A DNA stretch of 64,000 nucleotides from Aeromicrobium senzhongii (lineage in GTDB: Bacteria; Actinomycetota; Actinomycetes; Propionibacteriales; Nocardioidaceae). The stretch lies in contig NZ_CP060587.1 of the NCBI RefSeq assembly GCF_014334735.1, positions 2,480,001-2,544,000 on the forward strand, read 5' to 3'. Under the pieces are notes generated by a model. That model was given only the letters and a program-made list of their open reading frames with translations. It was not told the origin of the DNA and did no database searches. How positions within the stretch are numbered: the stretch's first letter is position 1; each line of letters opens with the position of its first letter. Position numbers and translations under genes: made by a program. Shown piece after piece: positions 7,704 through 17,367 of this stretch.

Positions 7704-8117
7704 TCAGCGGGACAGGGTCACCATCGCGGTGGCGTAGGCGCCGTCGTGGCTGAGGCTCACGTGGATGGCGACGTCCGGCAGGCGCTTGGCGACCTCGCCC
7801 AGCAGACGCACCCGCGGGCGACCCCAGGCGTCGCGGATGATCTCGATCGACGCGTGCACGTGCTCGTCCATCACCGGCGGTTCGCCCCACAGCGACTCCG
7901 ACCAGGCCTTGATGAACGCCTCCTTCGCCGCCCAGCGGGCGGCCAGTGACGCCATCTCGAGCTCGGGGGTGCGACGCCCGGGCCCCGAAGGCGAGCTCCG
8001 GGCGTCGCGGCGCTCGGCAGCGGTGAAGGCACTGCCGGCGCGGGTGCCCGGTCGCCGCAACTCCTCGGCGAATCCGGACACGTCCACGAGGTCGATCCCC
8101 GTGCCGATCACCGGCAC
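7704..8117 (-). CDS. acpS: Holo-[acyl-carrier-protein] synthase
   Basis: A 137-residue AcpS-type phosphopantetheinyl transferase that moves 4'-phosphopantetheine from CoA to the ACP serine, here most likely in FAS-I. It has the N-terminal GTGIDLVDV with the Mg-binding Asp near residue 9, the WAAKEAFIKAW motif with catalytic Glu and Lys, and a C-terminal VSLSHDG. The GTG at 8117 overlaps the end of the FAS gene by 10 nt, indicating coupled translation. The same fas-acpS order occurs in mycobacteria. The palindromic element begins directly after its stop. Confidence 0.92.
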   Translation of the reverse strand: MPVIGTGIDLVDVSGFAEELRRPGTRAGSAFTAAERRDARSSPSGPGRRTPELEMASLAARWAAKEAFIKAWSESLWGEPPVMDEHVHASIEIIRDAWGRPRVRLLGEVAKRLPDVAIHVSLSHDGAYATAMVTLSR

Positions 8118-11100
8118 GCGTACACCCCGTCGTCTCCGAGTCGGGCGCTGTCGTCGAGCAGCAGCGCGGCCTCGCGCTCGCGCACGCCCGTCTCACCCAG
8201 GCGACGGCCCGCCGGACGCCGGTACAGCGCGTCCCCGCCGTACATCGCGTCGACGAGGCGCATCCGGCCCTCGATCCGGCGACGCTCGGCCGCCTCGAGG
8301 TAGCGCTCACGCTCGTCAGCCGGCAGCGACTCCACGAACGCCTGCGGGTGGACCACGGCGATCAGTCCGGCGACGTGACCGAAGCCCAGGCTGGTCAGCA
8401 GACCGGCCTTGAGCGGGCCCGTCGCCAGCGGCTCGCGCAGCCAGACCAGGTGCTCGTGCTCGGCCAGGTCGTCCATGACGCAGTCCAGGCTGCGGTTCGG
8501 CGGCACCACGCCACCTTCGAGCACCTGGCACAGCCCGATCAGCTGGAACGCGGCGGCGCCGCCCTTCGCGTGACCGGTCAGCGCCTTCTGGCTCATGACG
8601 AACAGCGGGTTGCCGTCACTGCGGCCCAGCGCCGCGGCCAGCCGCTCGTGCAGCTCGGACTCGTTGCGCTCGTTGACGCCCGTCGACGTGTCGTGCTTGG
8701 ACAGCACGCCGATGTCGTCGGCGCCCACTCCCAGTGCCGAGAGCGAGCGGGCCAGCTGCGACTCGCGGCCGCCACGACCCGCCGCCAGGGCACCGAGGCC
8801 CGGAGCGGGGATGGACGTGTGGACACCGTCGGCGAACGACGCGGCGTAGGCCACGACACCCAGGACCGGCAGGCCCATCCGCGCGGCCAGGTCGCCGCGC
8901 GCCAGCAGGATCGTGCCGCCGCCCTGCGACTCGACGAAGCCGCCGTAGCGCCGGTCGTTGGCCCGGCTGAAGTACCGGTCCTCGATCCCCTTGGCCGCCA
9001 TGGCCGCGGACTCCGCCGTGGCCGACATGTCACCGAAGCCGACGATCCCCTCGACCGAGAGGTCGTCGAAGCCACCGGCCACGACGAACTCGGCCTTGTG
9101 GAGGCGGATCTTGTCCACGCCCTCCTCGACCGACACGGCCGTGGTGGCGCACGCCGCGACGGGGTGGACCATCGCGCCGTAGCTGCCGACGTAGGACTGC
9201 ACGACGTGCGCGGCGATGACGTTGGGCAGCGCCTCCTGCAGGATGTCGTTCGGCTTGGCCTCGCCCAGCAGGGTGTCGATGTACAGCGAGTGCATCGACG
9301 ACATGCCGCCCATGCCGGTGCCCTGCGTGTTGGCCACGAGGGTCGGGTGGGTCCAGCGCATCAGCTCGGCCGGGGTGAAGCCCGACGACAGGAACGCATC
9401 CACCGTGCAGACCAGGTTCCACAGCGCCACGCGGTCGACGGCCTCGACCATCTCGGCCGGGATGCCCCAGACCGTCGGGTCGAAGCCCGTCGGGATCTGG
9501 CCGCCGACCGTGCGGGTCAGCTTCATCCGGCGCGGCACGCGGACCTGCGTGCCCGCCTTGCGGGTCACCGTCCACTCGCCCTCGGCGTCCTGCGCGATCA
9601 CGGTGTGCTGCGGATCGGCGTCACGCATGGCCTGGGCCTCGGCCTCCCCGGAGACCGTGAACGTCAGGTCCTGGTCGAGGTAGACCGACGCCAGCAGCGG
9701 AGCGCTGTTGTCGACCATCTCGCCGTCGTCGGCGTAGCGGCGCACGCCGATCCGCTCACGGACGGCGTCCTCGTAGCGATCCGCGATCTCGTGCTCCTCG
9801 ACGACCTCGCCGGAGGCGGTGTCGAACCAGCCGCGGTTCGTGGCGTCCCAGCTGAGCAGGCCCGTGGACCACGCCAGCTCGAGGACGCCGGCGGCCGAGA
9901 GACGGTCCTCGACCTCCATCTCGAAGCGCGTGCGCGCCGAGCCGTACGGGCCCAGCTCGCCGGCACCGACGATGACCACGAGGTCCTCCGGACGGGCCGT
10001 GACCTCGGCCCAGTCGGGTGTCTGGACGCGGTCCAGGCGCGACGGCGGCGCGGGCAGCGCCGGGATGGTCGCGGTGTCGGAGGAGACGTCGGTTCCCTGC
10101 TCGCCGCGCTCACGCGCCGCCTCCTCGGCCAGCGCCCGCAGGTCCAGGTCGGCGTCGCCGAGGCCTCCGGTGAGGTCGAGCGTCAGCGGTCCCTCGGTCG
10201 CCTGACGGCGAGCCTGCGGGGTGCACGCCTCGAGCAGCGCGACGGCCATCTCGTCGGGCGACCAGGTGCGCACGCCGGCGGCCTCGACGGCCTCGACCAG
10301 CGGATCGTTGCCGCCCATGAGGCCCGTGCCGCGGACCCAGCCGATGATGGCGTGGGCCAGCGTGACCTTGTCGGCCCAGCGCTTCTCCGAGCCCCACTTG
10401 GTGACCAGCGCGTCGAGTGCGGCCTTCGCCTCACCGTAGGCGCCGTCACCGCCGAACATCCCGCGGTTGGGCGAGCCCGGCAGCAGCACGTGCAGACGGG
10501 CGTCGAGGTCGCGGTCGGTGACCGACGACGACAGGGCGCCGACCAGCCGCTCGACCGACCACAGCAGGATGCGCATCTCGAGCTCGGCCCGCGGACCGGC
10601 CTCGGTCGCATCACCCATGACCCGGCCGGCCGCGAACGGCACGAGCAGGGTCGGGGTCAGTGCCGGCTTCGAGACCGTGGTGACACCGGCGGCGGTGCGG
10701 GACTGCTCGGTCCCGATCCACTCCACCAAGGCGTCGACGTCCGCGAAGGAGGCCAGGTTGGCCGGGACGACCCACAGGACCGCCCCGGCGCGGGCGTTGC
10801 GGCGGTAGAGGTCCTTGAAGAACGCCAGCTTCCGCGGCGCCAGCGAGGATGTGGTGGCCACGACCGTGGCACCGCCCGCGAGCAGCTCGCCCACGACGGA
10901 GCCGGCGATCGAACCGTCGGCCGCACCGGTCACGACGGCGACCTCTCCGGCGAAGAGACCGGGGGTCGTGTCGCGCGCCTCGGCCGCGATGCGGGCGAAC
11001 CGCTCGTCACCGGTTCGCGCGAGCCAGTGCTCGGCCTGCTTCGCGACGACCTCGCCGGTCCCCACGAAGGAGCCGTCGACCTGGTCGCCGTGGGCCAGTC

Positions 11101-14100
11101 GCGCGAGGTCCTCGCGCGCCGAGGCCCAACGGTCGTCCAGGACGACCGCGTGCTCCGCGTCGAACACCCCGGCCGTCGCCTTGATCCAGTCCGAGCCGAG
11201 CTCGGCCTCGACGCGCTCGACGACCGTGGCCGCCTGCTCGTCGGGCTCGACCGTCTCGGGCACGTCGACGAGGTCGAGGTGCTCGAGGACGAGTCGCGCC
11301 GCCGAGGCCAGCACGCCGTCGCGGCCCGTGATGGCCGCCGAGAACTCGCCCAACGCCTCCGCGTCGATCGTGGCTCCCTCGCCACCACCGGCCGACGGCA
11401 TCTGAACACTCACTCCGTGGCGGGCAGCCACGGACTGCACCGCCGCGTCGATCGCGGCATCGACGTCGCCGGCCGAGGCGATGGACGCCTCACCGAACGC
11501 GCCGCCGCGGACGCTCTGACCCTCACGGGTCACCATCGCCAGCTCTGCCAGGACGTGCGACGCCCAGCCCGAGCCCAGCTGCCACGCACCCGTGACCCGG
11601 TCGGCGACCGACGACTGCTTGCGGCCGGTCGGGCCGAGCACCTTCTTGAGGTGGTCCGAGAACGCCTCACCCAGGACAGGGCCGAACGGCTTGTACGTGC
11701 GCGCCAGGGCGTCGACCTGACCACCGAGCGTCACCAGGTCGGCCTCGGCCGCCCCGTCGATCGCGCCCAGCGAGAGCTCGCCACCCAGATCGATCAGCAG
11801 CTGGTTGCGCCGACTCGACGCACCGTCGGTGAGCGACTCGATCGAGTCGGCCGCACCGAGCTGGTCCAGGCGCAGCTTCGTCCACCAGGCGACCAGGACG
11901 CGCGTGGCGTCCGCCGCGGTGAACGGCAGGTCGGCGGCGGTCTGCGTGGCGGGACCGCCGGCCGGAGCGGCCACGGGGGCGGCGGCCGGTTGCGGCGCGC
12001 CGTCCTCGACGGTCGTCTCGGGGGCCTCGTCCTCGACCGGGGCCGGGTCCTCGTCCGTGCCGTAGACGGCGGCGGCGTCACGCTCGACGTTGAGCACCTC
12101 GACGCTCGGGTAGCCGGGCAGCTTCAGCGTGCCGGCCGCCAGGTTCGCGACGGTGGGCGCCGAGCCGACACCGACCTCGACGAAGCGCTCGACACCCAGT
12201 CCACCGTCCTCGACGGGGGTGAACATGAGGTCCTGGGTCTCGATCCAGCGCACCGGGCTGGCGAACTGCCAGGCCAGCAGCTCGATGAGCAGGTCGCGGC
12301 ACAGCACACCCGGGTCCTCCGAGCGGCGGACGGTGGTGCCGACGTACTCCTCGACCTCGCGGATGAAGTCCTCGTCGAGGCTGAAGGGCCGCGGCACGAG
12401 GTTCGGGACGTAGCGGCCCTCGAGGATCGACGGGTCGATCGCGGGCGGCAGCAGCTCCTGCAGCTTGTGCCGGAAGTCCGGCACGCCGCCGTGCAGCACG
12501 CGGCTGTGGAACGGCACGTCGATGCCCGGCACCAGGATGAAGGCCGCCTTGCCGCCGAACCGCTCACGGCGCGCGGCGACGTCCTTCTCGAGGACCTCGA
12601 GCCCGCGGACCGTGCCGGCGATCGCGTACTGCGAGCCGCGCAGGTTGTAGTTGACGATCTGCAGGAACTCGCCGGCCGCCTCGCCGAGGCCCTCGACGTA
12701 GTCCTTCACCTCGTCGTCGGCCAGGCCGATCTGCGAGGGCCGGATGGCCGCGAGGCGGTAGTCGCTGCGGCCCTTCTCGTCGCGGGGCACGAGCGTGTGC
12801 ATGACCGAGCCGCGCTGGAACACGACCTCGACGACGGCCTCGAGGCTGATGACGCCCGAGACCGCGGCGAGCGCGTTGTACTCGCCCACGGAGTGACCGG
12901 CCAGGATCGCGCCGTCGACGAACGCGCCACCCTCGCGCAGCTCGGCCATCTGGGCGGCACCGAGGACCGCCATCGCGACCTGCGTGAACTGGGTCAGGTA
13001 CAGCACGCCCTCCGGGTGGTGGTGCGTGACGCCGCGGACGGTCAGCTCGGTCGGGTTGTCGCGCACGACGGTCAGGATCGAGAAGCCGAGCGCCTGACGA
13101 GTGTGGCGGTCGGCGCGGTCCCACACCTCGCGGGCGGCGGGGCAGCGCTGGTAGCCGGCCATGCCCATCCCCGGGCTCTGGATGCCCTGGCCGGGGAACG
13201 CGTAGGCGGTCCGGGGCGCGTCGGTCAGGGCCGACGCGGCCATGACGATCTCGCCGTCGGCGCGGACCGTGACGTCGAGGACCTCGCGACCCTGCGTGAG
13301 TCCCACGCGGTCGGCACGGATCTCGACCTCGGCACCCGGACGGACCGGGGCCATGAAGCGGGTCGTCCAGCCGGCGATGCGACGTCCGGTCTCGGAGGTC
13401 ACGGCGTGCTGGGCCGCGGCGGACGTCCACATGCCGTGGACGATGGGCCCGCCGAGGCCGGCCAGCCGCGCGGCGGCCGTGCTGGTGTGGATCGGGTTGT
13501 GGTCGCCGGTGACCGCGGCGAACGGTCGCAGGTCCGTCGGCGCCGAGACCGTGGTGCGGACGCGCGAGCGGCGCGGCGTGTCCTTGACCTCGACGTCCGC
13601 CAGGACTCCCCCGGCGCGCGCCGGGTCGGCCAGCGGGGCGCTGCCCGCACGGCCGCGGATCGCGAAGCGCTCGCGCATCGTGGCGACGTCGCCGACGGTG
13701 ACGTCCACGGTGACGACGCGGCCGTAGGCGGACTCCTCGACCGAGGTCAGCCGGGCGCTGATCCGGAGCGTCGTGCTGTCGGCCGGCAGCCGGCCGGCGG
13801 TGATGGCGTGGTCGAGGTGGACCAGGTCGAGCATCCCCTCGACGACGGGCAGGCCCTCGGCCGTGCGCGCCTCGCCGATCACGGCGAAGACCGCGGGCCA
13901 GGCCAGGCCGACCAGCACGTCAGGGACGCGATGGCGGCCGAGCACGAGCGGGCCGGCGCTGACCGCGGCGTGGTCCGCGGCGAGGTCCGGGTCCCAGGGC
14001 GCGTCGAGTCGCGCGACGCCGTCGCGGACCTCGGGCAGCTCGCCGGCGACGGCGCCGCGCACGATCTGCGACATGGCGGCGACGGCCCCCTCGGTCGAGA

Positions 14101-17095
14101 CGACGGGCGCGTGGCCCTTCGCCGTCGTCGCGGGGAGGTCGAGGCGCAGGGTCAGCTCGCGGGCGCCGCCCAGCGGCACGACGAGGTCGACGGACGACTC
14201 CCCCGCCACGGCGAGACGCGCACCCGTGACCGCCTGCTCCGCGGTGGTCGCGGAGGTCAGCACCCAGTCGGCGCCGAGGCGGTGGACCGGGTTGCGGACC
14301 GTGCGGCCGGCCCAGCTCACGTCGGGCGCGGCGAGCAGGAGCGCGAGCGCGCCGGCGAGGGCGGACTCGTCCTCACGACGCCGGCCGGGCACACGCTGCG
14401 GCGCGCGACCCGAGGCGAGCAGGGCGTCGATGGCGGCGTCCTCGAAACGCTGCAGCAGATCGGCCACGGGCTCGTCGACACGCGTGATGCCCGCGACGCT
14501 GGCGGTGCCGGGGATGATGCAGACCTCGTCGGCGGAGTACCGCGGGTCGTGCGCCTGCCACAGCGAGTCGGAGCGCCACCAGCGGCGCACGTCGGCGTCC
14601 ACGACGGGCACGAAGTTGACCGGCTTGCCGGCGCGACGGCAGACCTCGACGAAGAACGCCTCGTCGGCCGGGTGCAGGGTCACGGTGGCGGCGTCGGGGT
14701 GCGCGGCCAGCAGTCGCTCTATCGCGGCGAGGCCGTCCTCGACCTCGGCAGCGGTCGGGAACAGGGTCGCGACGTCGCCGCGATCCTGCTCCGCGAGGCG
14801 GGCCTCGGCCCGCTGGAGCAGGGCGTGGAAGCGGTCCCTCAGGGAGACGTCGAGCCACTCGGGCGAGCCGTCGACGGCGGTGCCGGAGAGCTCGACGAAG
14901 CGACGCAGCCACTGCGCGTAGGTCATGGTCGCGACGTCACCGAAGTACGGCTTCGCGGTGCGGTCGAGCGCCTCGATGATCTCGTCGCGGCGCGCGGCCA
15001 CGGCCTCGGCGTCGCCGGCCACCTCGTCGAGCAGGCGGCCCGTGCGCGAGGCGGTGTTGTCGATCTCGTGGATGTCCGCACCGAGTTGGCTGCGGCCCGA
15101 GGCCATGCCGTTCTTCGCGGTGCCCGCGCCGACCCACGCACCCGTGCCCCGGGTCTCGACGAGCAGCTGCTTGACCTCGGGAGCCGTCGTGGCCTCGAGC
15201 GTCGCCATCGCCGCCGTGCCGACGAGGATGCCGTCGACGGGCATGTCGGGGAAGCCGTGCCGGTGGGCCCACGTACCGGTCAGCCATGCCGCGGCGCCGT
15301 CGGCGGTGCCGATGCCACCGCCGACGCACAGCACGACGTTCGACTGGGCACGCAGCTCGCCGTAGGTCGCCAGGACGAGGTCGTCGAGGTCCTCCCACGA
15401 GTGGTGTCCCCCGGCGCGCCCACCCTCGACCTGCACGATGACGGTGCGGTCGACCTGCTTGGCGATCGCCAGGACCTGGCGGATCTGGCGCACGGTGCCC
15501 GGCTTGAAGACGACGTGCTCGATGCCGGCCTCGGTCAGCTCGTCGACCAGGGCCACGGCCTCCTCCAGCTCGGGGATGCCGGCGGTGACGATGACGGCGT
15601 CGATCGGTGCGCCGGCCGCGCGGGCACGCTGGACGAGCCGGTTCTGACCCAGCTGGAGTCGCCACAGGTACGGGTCGAGGAAGAGGGAGTTGAACTGGAA
15701 GGTCGCGCCCTCGTCGAGCAGCGTGCCGAGCTCGGCCAGGCGGGCCTCGAAGATCTCCTCGGTGACCTGTCCCCCGCCGGCCAGCTCGGCCCAGAAGCCG
15801 GCGTTGGCGGCCGCGGCGACGATCGGGGCGTCGACGGTGGTCGGCGTCATCCCCGCGAGCAGGATCGGGGATTTGCCCGTGGCCCGCGTGAAGGCGGTCT
15901 CGACGACCGTCGACCCGTCCGGCAGGGTCGCCAGGCGCGGCGCGTGGGCCGACCATGCCACCGGGAGCACCGGACGCGCGCCGCTGATGGTCAGCTCGCG
16001 ATGGCCGCGGCGGGTGGTCGCGGCGACCAGGCCGACACCACGGGAGCGGACCTCGGCCGCCGAGAGGCGCGAGGCGAGGTCGGCCGGGCCGAGGTCGATG
16101 ATCCAGGTGGCACCGGCGTCGAGCGCGGTCGTGATCTCCTGCACCCAGTCGACGGGATCGATGATGGCCCGCTCGGTGATCCGGCGCGCGTGCTCGGGGT
16201 CGATGCCGATCCGCGCGGCCCACTCGGCCACGAGATCGGCCGCGGCGGCGAGGTCGGGGTGATGGAACGCCAGGACGGAATCGACCGGCTCGAGGACCGG
16301 GCTGAACGGGGCACCGCCGGTGACCTTCCGCTCGCGGAGGTCCGCCTCGTGCGCGGCGACCTCCTCGAGTCGCGCGGTGGCGGCCTCGAGGGCCGACTCC
16401 GGGCCCGAGAGGACGACCGCGCGGCGGCCGTTGCGGATGCGGCAGACCGCGCCGGTCCCCTCGACGATCGTGCCGACCCGCTCGGGGACGACTCCCGAGA
16501 CGGCCAGCATCGTCCGGCCCAGCAGACCACGGCGACGGCCGACCAGCTGTGCGGCGGCACCGATGAGACGGGCCAGCGCCAGCACCTCGACCTCGGGGAC
16601 GCCCGCCAGCACCTCGGCGGCCAGGACGCCCTGCGAGTGTCCGGCGACGGCGACCGGCGGGTGCGCGACGATGTCGAGGCCCTGCCGCGACAGCGCACGC
16701 AGGCCGGCGAGCTGCGCCAGCGTGATCCCCGGGACCGATGCCGCGGGGGCGGTGAGCTCGATGCCGGCCGGCAGGCCGGGTGCGTCGTCGTCCTCGGCGG
16801 ACTCGCCGACGGCCAGCACGTCGACCCACGCGACCGGATCGAAGGCGACACCACCACGGGCCACCTCGGCCGCGACGGGCGCGATCAGCGCGTCGCTGCG
16901 GCGCACCAGGTCGGCGACCTCGGCCTCCAGCGCGAAGTCGCGCACCACGTCTGCCAAGGGCTGCAGCCAGTCACCGCCCTGTCCACCGAAGGCCAGGGCC
17001 CAGGCGGTGCCCGCGCGCAGGTCGTCGAGGAGGCTGTCCGTTCGGCGATCGGTCGGGGCCGGGGTGCGGAACACGGAGGTGTCGAGCGTCGTCAT
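8108..17095 (-). CDS. fas: Type I fatty acid synthase (fused multidomain)
   Basis: A 2995-residue single-chain FAS, close to the roughly 3070 residues of mycobacterial FAS-I. Domains in order: acyltransferase with GHSQG (Ser154); enoyl reductase around 410-700 (LLAGMTPTTVDAP); hotdog dehydratase with GDHNPIH (His1199); malonyl/palmitoyl transferase with GHSVGEYNAL (Ser1402); ACP region near 1760 (DGASSRRNQ); ketoreductase from about 2050 (VVTGAADGSIAG); ketosynthase with catalytic Cys2649 in AACATTAV and the His motifs HDTSTG and TGHAKGG. It makes C16-C26-type acyl-CoA in the cytoplasm. The ATG at 17095 is chosen because GTGAGGA lies 8 nt upstream; GTG17110 and ATG17104 have no such signal. 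Two operator copies lie just upstream. Confidence 0.96.
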   Translation of the reverse strand: MTTLDTSVFRTPAPTDRRTDSLLDDLRAGTAWALAFGGQGGDWLQPLADVVRDFALEAEVADLVRRSDALIAPVAAEVARGGVAFDPVAWVDVLAVGESAEDDDAPGLPAGIELTAPAASVPGITLAQLAGLRALSRQGLDIVAHPPVAVAGHSQGVLAAEVLAGVPEVEVLALARLIGAAAQLVGRRRGLLGRTMLAVSGVVPERVGTIVEGTGAVCRIRNGRRAVVLSGPESALEAATARLEEVAAHEADLRERKVTGGAPFSPVLEPVDSVLAFHHPDLAAAADLVAEWAARIGIDPEHARRITERAIIDPVDWVQEITTALDAGATWIIDLGPADLASRLSAAEVRSRGVGLVAATTRRGHRELTISGARPVLPVAWSAHAPRLATLPDGSTVVETAFTRATGKSPILLAGMTPTTVDAPIVAAAANAGFWAELAGGGQVTEEIFEARLAELGTLLDEGATFQFNSLFLDPYLWRLQLGQNRLVQRARAAGAPIDAVIVTAGIPELEEAVALVDELTEAGIEHVVFKPGTVRQIRQVLAIAKQVDRTVIVQVEGGRAGGHHSWEDLDDLVLATYGELRAQSNVVLCVGGGIGTADGAAAWLTGTWAHRHGFPDMPVDGILVGTAAMATLEATTAPEVKQLLVETRGTGAWVGAGTAKNGMASGRSQLGADIHEIDNTASRTGRLLDEVAGDAEAVAARRDEIIEALDRTAKPYFGDVATMTYAQWLRRFVELSGTAVDGSPEWLDVSLRDRFHALLQRAEARLAEQDRGDVATLFPTAAEVEDGLAAIERLLAAHPDAATVTLHPADEAFFVEVCRRAGKPVNFVPVVDADVRRWWRSDSLWQAHDPRYSADEVCIIPGTASVAGITRVDEPVADLLQRFEDAAIDALLASGRAPQRVPGRRREDESALAGALALLLAAPDVSWAGRTVRNPVHRLGADWVLTSATTAEQAVTGARLAVAGESSVDLVVPLGGARELTLRLDLPATTAKGHAPVVSTEGAVAAMSQIVRGAVAGELPEVRDGVARLDAPWDPDLAADHAAVSAGPLVLGRHRVPDVLVGLAWPAVFAVIGEARTAEGLPVVEGMLDLVHLDHAITAGRLPADSTTLRISARLTSVEESAYGRVVTVDVTVGDVATMRERFAIRGRAGSAPLADPARAGGVLADVEVKDTPRRSRVRTTVSAPTDLRPFAAVTGDHNPIHTSTAAARLAGLGGPIVHGMWTSAAAQHAVTSETGRRIAGWTTRFMAPVRPGAEVEIRADRVGLTQGREVLDVTVRADGEIVMAASALTDAPRTAYAFPGQGIQSPGMGMAGYQRCPAAREVWDRADRHTRQALGFSILTVVRDNPTELTVRGVTHHHPEGVLYLTQFTQVAMAVLGAAQMAELREGGAFVDGAILAGHSVGEYNALAAVSGVISLEAVVEVVFQRGSVMHTLVPRDEKGRSDYRLAAIRPSQIGLADDEVKDYVEGLGEAAGEFLQIVNYNLRGSQYAIAGTVRGLEVLEKDVAARRERFGGKAAFILVPGIDVPFHSRVLHGGVPDFRHKLQELLPPAIDPSILEGRYVPNLVPRPFSLDEDFIREVEEYVGTTVRRSEDPGVLCRDLLIELLAWQFASPVRWIETQDLMFTPVEDGGLGVERFVEVGVGSAPTVANLAAGTLKLPGYPSVEVLNVERDAAAVYGTDEDPAPVEDEAPETTVEDGAPQPAAAPVAAPAGGPATQTAADLPFTAADATRVLVAWWTKLRLDQLGAADSIESLTDGASSRRNQLLIDLGGELSLGAIDGAAEADLVTLGGQVDALARTYKPFGPVLGEAFSDHLKKVLGPTGRKQSSVADRVTGAWQLGSGWASHVLAELAMVTREGQSVRGGAFGEASIASAGDVDAAIDAAVQSVAARHGVSVQMPSAGGGEGATIDAEALGEFSAAITGRDGVLASAARLVLEHLDLVDVPETVEPDEQAATVVERVEAELGSDWIKATAGVFDAEHAVVLDDRWASAREDLARLAHGDQVDGSFVGTGEVVAKQAEHWLARTGDERFARIAAEARDTTPGLFAGEVAVVTGAADGSIAGSVVGELLAGGATVVATTSSLAPRKLAFFKDLYRRNARAGAVLWVVPANLASFADVDALVEWIGTEQSRTAAGVTTVSKPALTPTLLVPFAAGRVMGDATEAGPRAELEMRILLWSVERLVGALSSSVTDRDLDARLHVLLPGSPNRGMFGGDGAYGEAKAALDALVTKWGSEKRWADKVTLAHAIIGWVRGTGLMGGNDPLVEAVEAAGVRTWSPDEMAVALLEACTPQARRQATEGPLTLDLTGGLGDADLDLRALAEEAARERGEQGTDVSSDTATIPALPAPPSRLDRVQTPDWAEVTARPEDLVVIVGAGELGPYGSARTRFEMEVEDRLSAAGVLELAWSTGLLSWDATNRGWFDTASGEVVEEHEIADRYEDAVRERIGVRRYADDGEMVDNSAPLLASVYLDQDLTFTVSGEAEAQAMRDADPQHTVIAQDAEGEWTVTRKAGTQVRVPRRMKLTRTVGGQIPTGFDPTVWGIPAEMVEAVDRVALWNLVCTVDAFLSSGFTPAELMRWTHPTLVANTQGTGMGGMSSMHSLYIDTLLGEAKPNDILQEALPNVIAAHVVQSYVGSYGAMVHPVAACATTAVSVEEGVDKIRLHKAEFVVAGGFDDLSVEGIVGFGDMSATAESAAMAAKGIEDRYFSRANDRRYGGFVESQGGGTILLARGDLAARMGLPVLGVVAYAASFADGVHTSIPAPGLGALAAGRGGRESQLARSLSALGVGADDIGVLSKHDTSTGVNERNESELHERLAAALGRSDGNPLFVMSQKALTGHAKGGAAAFQLIGLCQVLEGGVVPPNRSLDCVMDDLAEHEHLVWLREPLATGPLKAGLLTSLGFGHVAGLIAVVHPQAFVESLPADERERYLEAAERRRIEGRMRLVDAMYGGDALYRRPAGRRLGETGVREREAALLLDDSARLGDDGVYACR

Positions 17096-17116
17096 GCCAT
17101 CCATCCTCACATGAAC

Positions 17117-17132
17117 ATGAGGATTTCCTCAT
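17117..17132. promoter_or_regulatory. FAS-I operator, FasR-type candidate
   Basis: ATGAGGA-TT-TCCTCAT has the same 7-bp arms and 2-bp centre as 4032-4047 before the carboxyltransferase. It lies 22 bp upstream of the FAS start codon. Confidence 0.68.
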
Positions 17133-17139
17133 CTTTAAT

Positions 17140-17155
17140 CCGAGGGTTTCCTCAT
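17140..17155. promoter_or_regulatory. Second, degenerate FAS-I operator copy
   Basis: CCGAGGGTTTCCTCAT keeps the right arm TCCTCAT and the GAGG core of the left arm. It lies 23 bp from the perfect copy, about two helical turns, as expected for paired dimer binding. An AT-rich TTAAAGAT stretch (minus strand) between the two could be the -10 region. Confidence 0.5.
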
Positions 17156-17217
17156 GTTCTATGTCACACGGCATGGTGCGATCGGGCCCGGTGAGGCCCG
17201 TGTGGCTGGTGGAGTTC

Positions 17218-17244
17218 GTAACCGTGTGTTACACACATGGTTAC
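17218..17244. promoter_or_regulatory. Interrupted inverted repeat in the fas-SDR intergenic region
   Basis: GTAACC-GTGTGT is followed by one T, then ACACAC-AT-GGTTAC, so 12 bp can pair with a 2-nt bulge. It is about 120 bp upstream of the FAS start and about 125 bp past the SDR stop. It could be an additional operator or a stem-loop; nothing in the sequence decides this. Confidence 0.35.
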
Positions 17245-17323
17245 CCACACTATGGGGACAACTTATCCCTCAGAGCGCCGTAGAAAGTGGCTTTCGCGCA
17301 GGATTCAGCAAAAGACACGACAA

Positions 17324-17352
17324 CGGGCCCCGGGACATCGTCCCGGGGCCCG
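17324..17352 (-). terminator. Terminator of the acyl-CoA dehydrogenase/thiolase/SDR operon
   Basis: A perfect 13-bp GC-rich stem (CGGGCCCCGGGAC and its complement) with a 3-nt loop lies 16 bp past the SDR stop. A short T-containing run follows on the minus strand. Confidence 0.8.
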
Positions 17353-17367
17353 TCGAGTACGTGTCAG

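Noticed and set aside
8348..17194. A 2948-residue open frame opposite FAS-I
   Set aside because: It is a high-GC shadow of the FAS gene: low-complexity Arg/Gly/Asp-rich translation with no domains, while the minus strand has every FAS-I domain in order.
17161..17300. Short plus-strand frames in the FAS/SDR spacer
   Set aside because: No RBS, no homology-like content and overlap with operators and a terminator.
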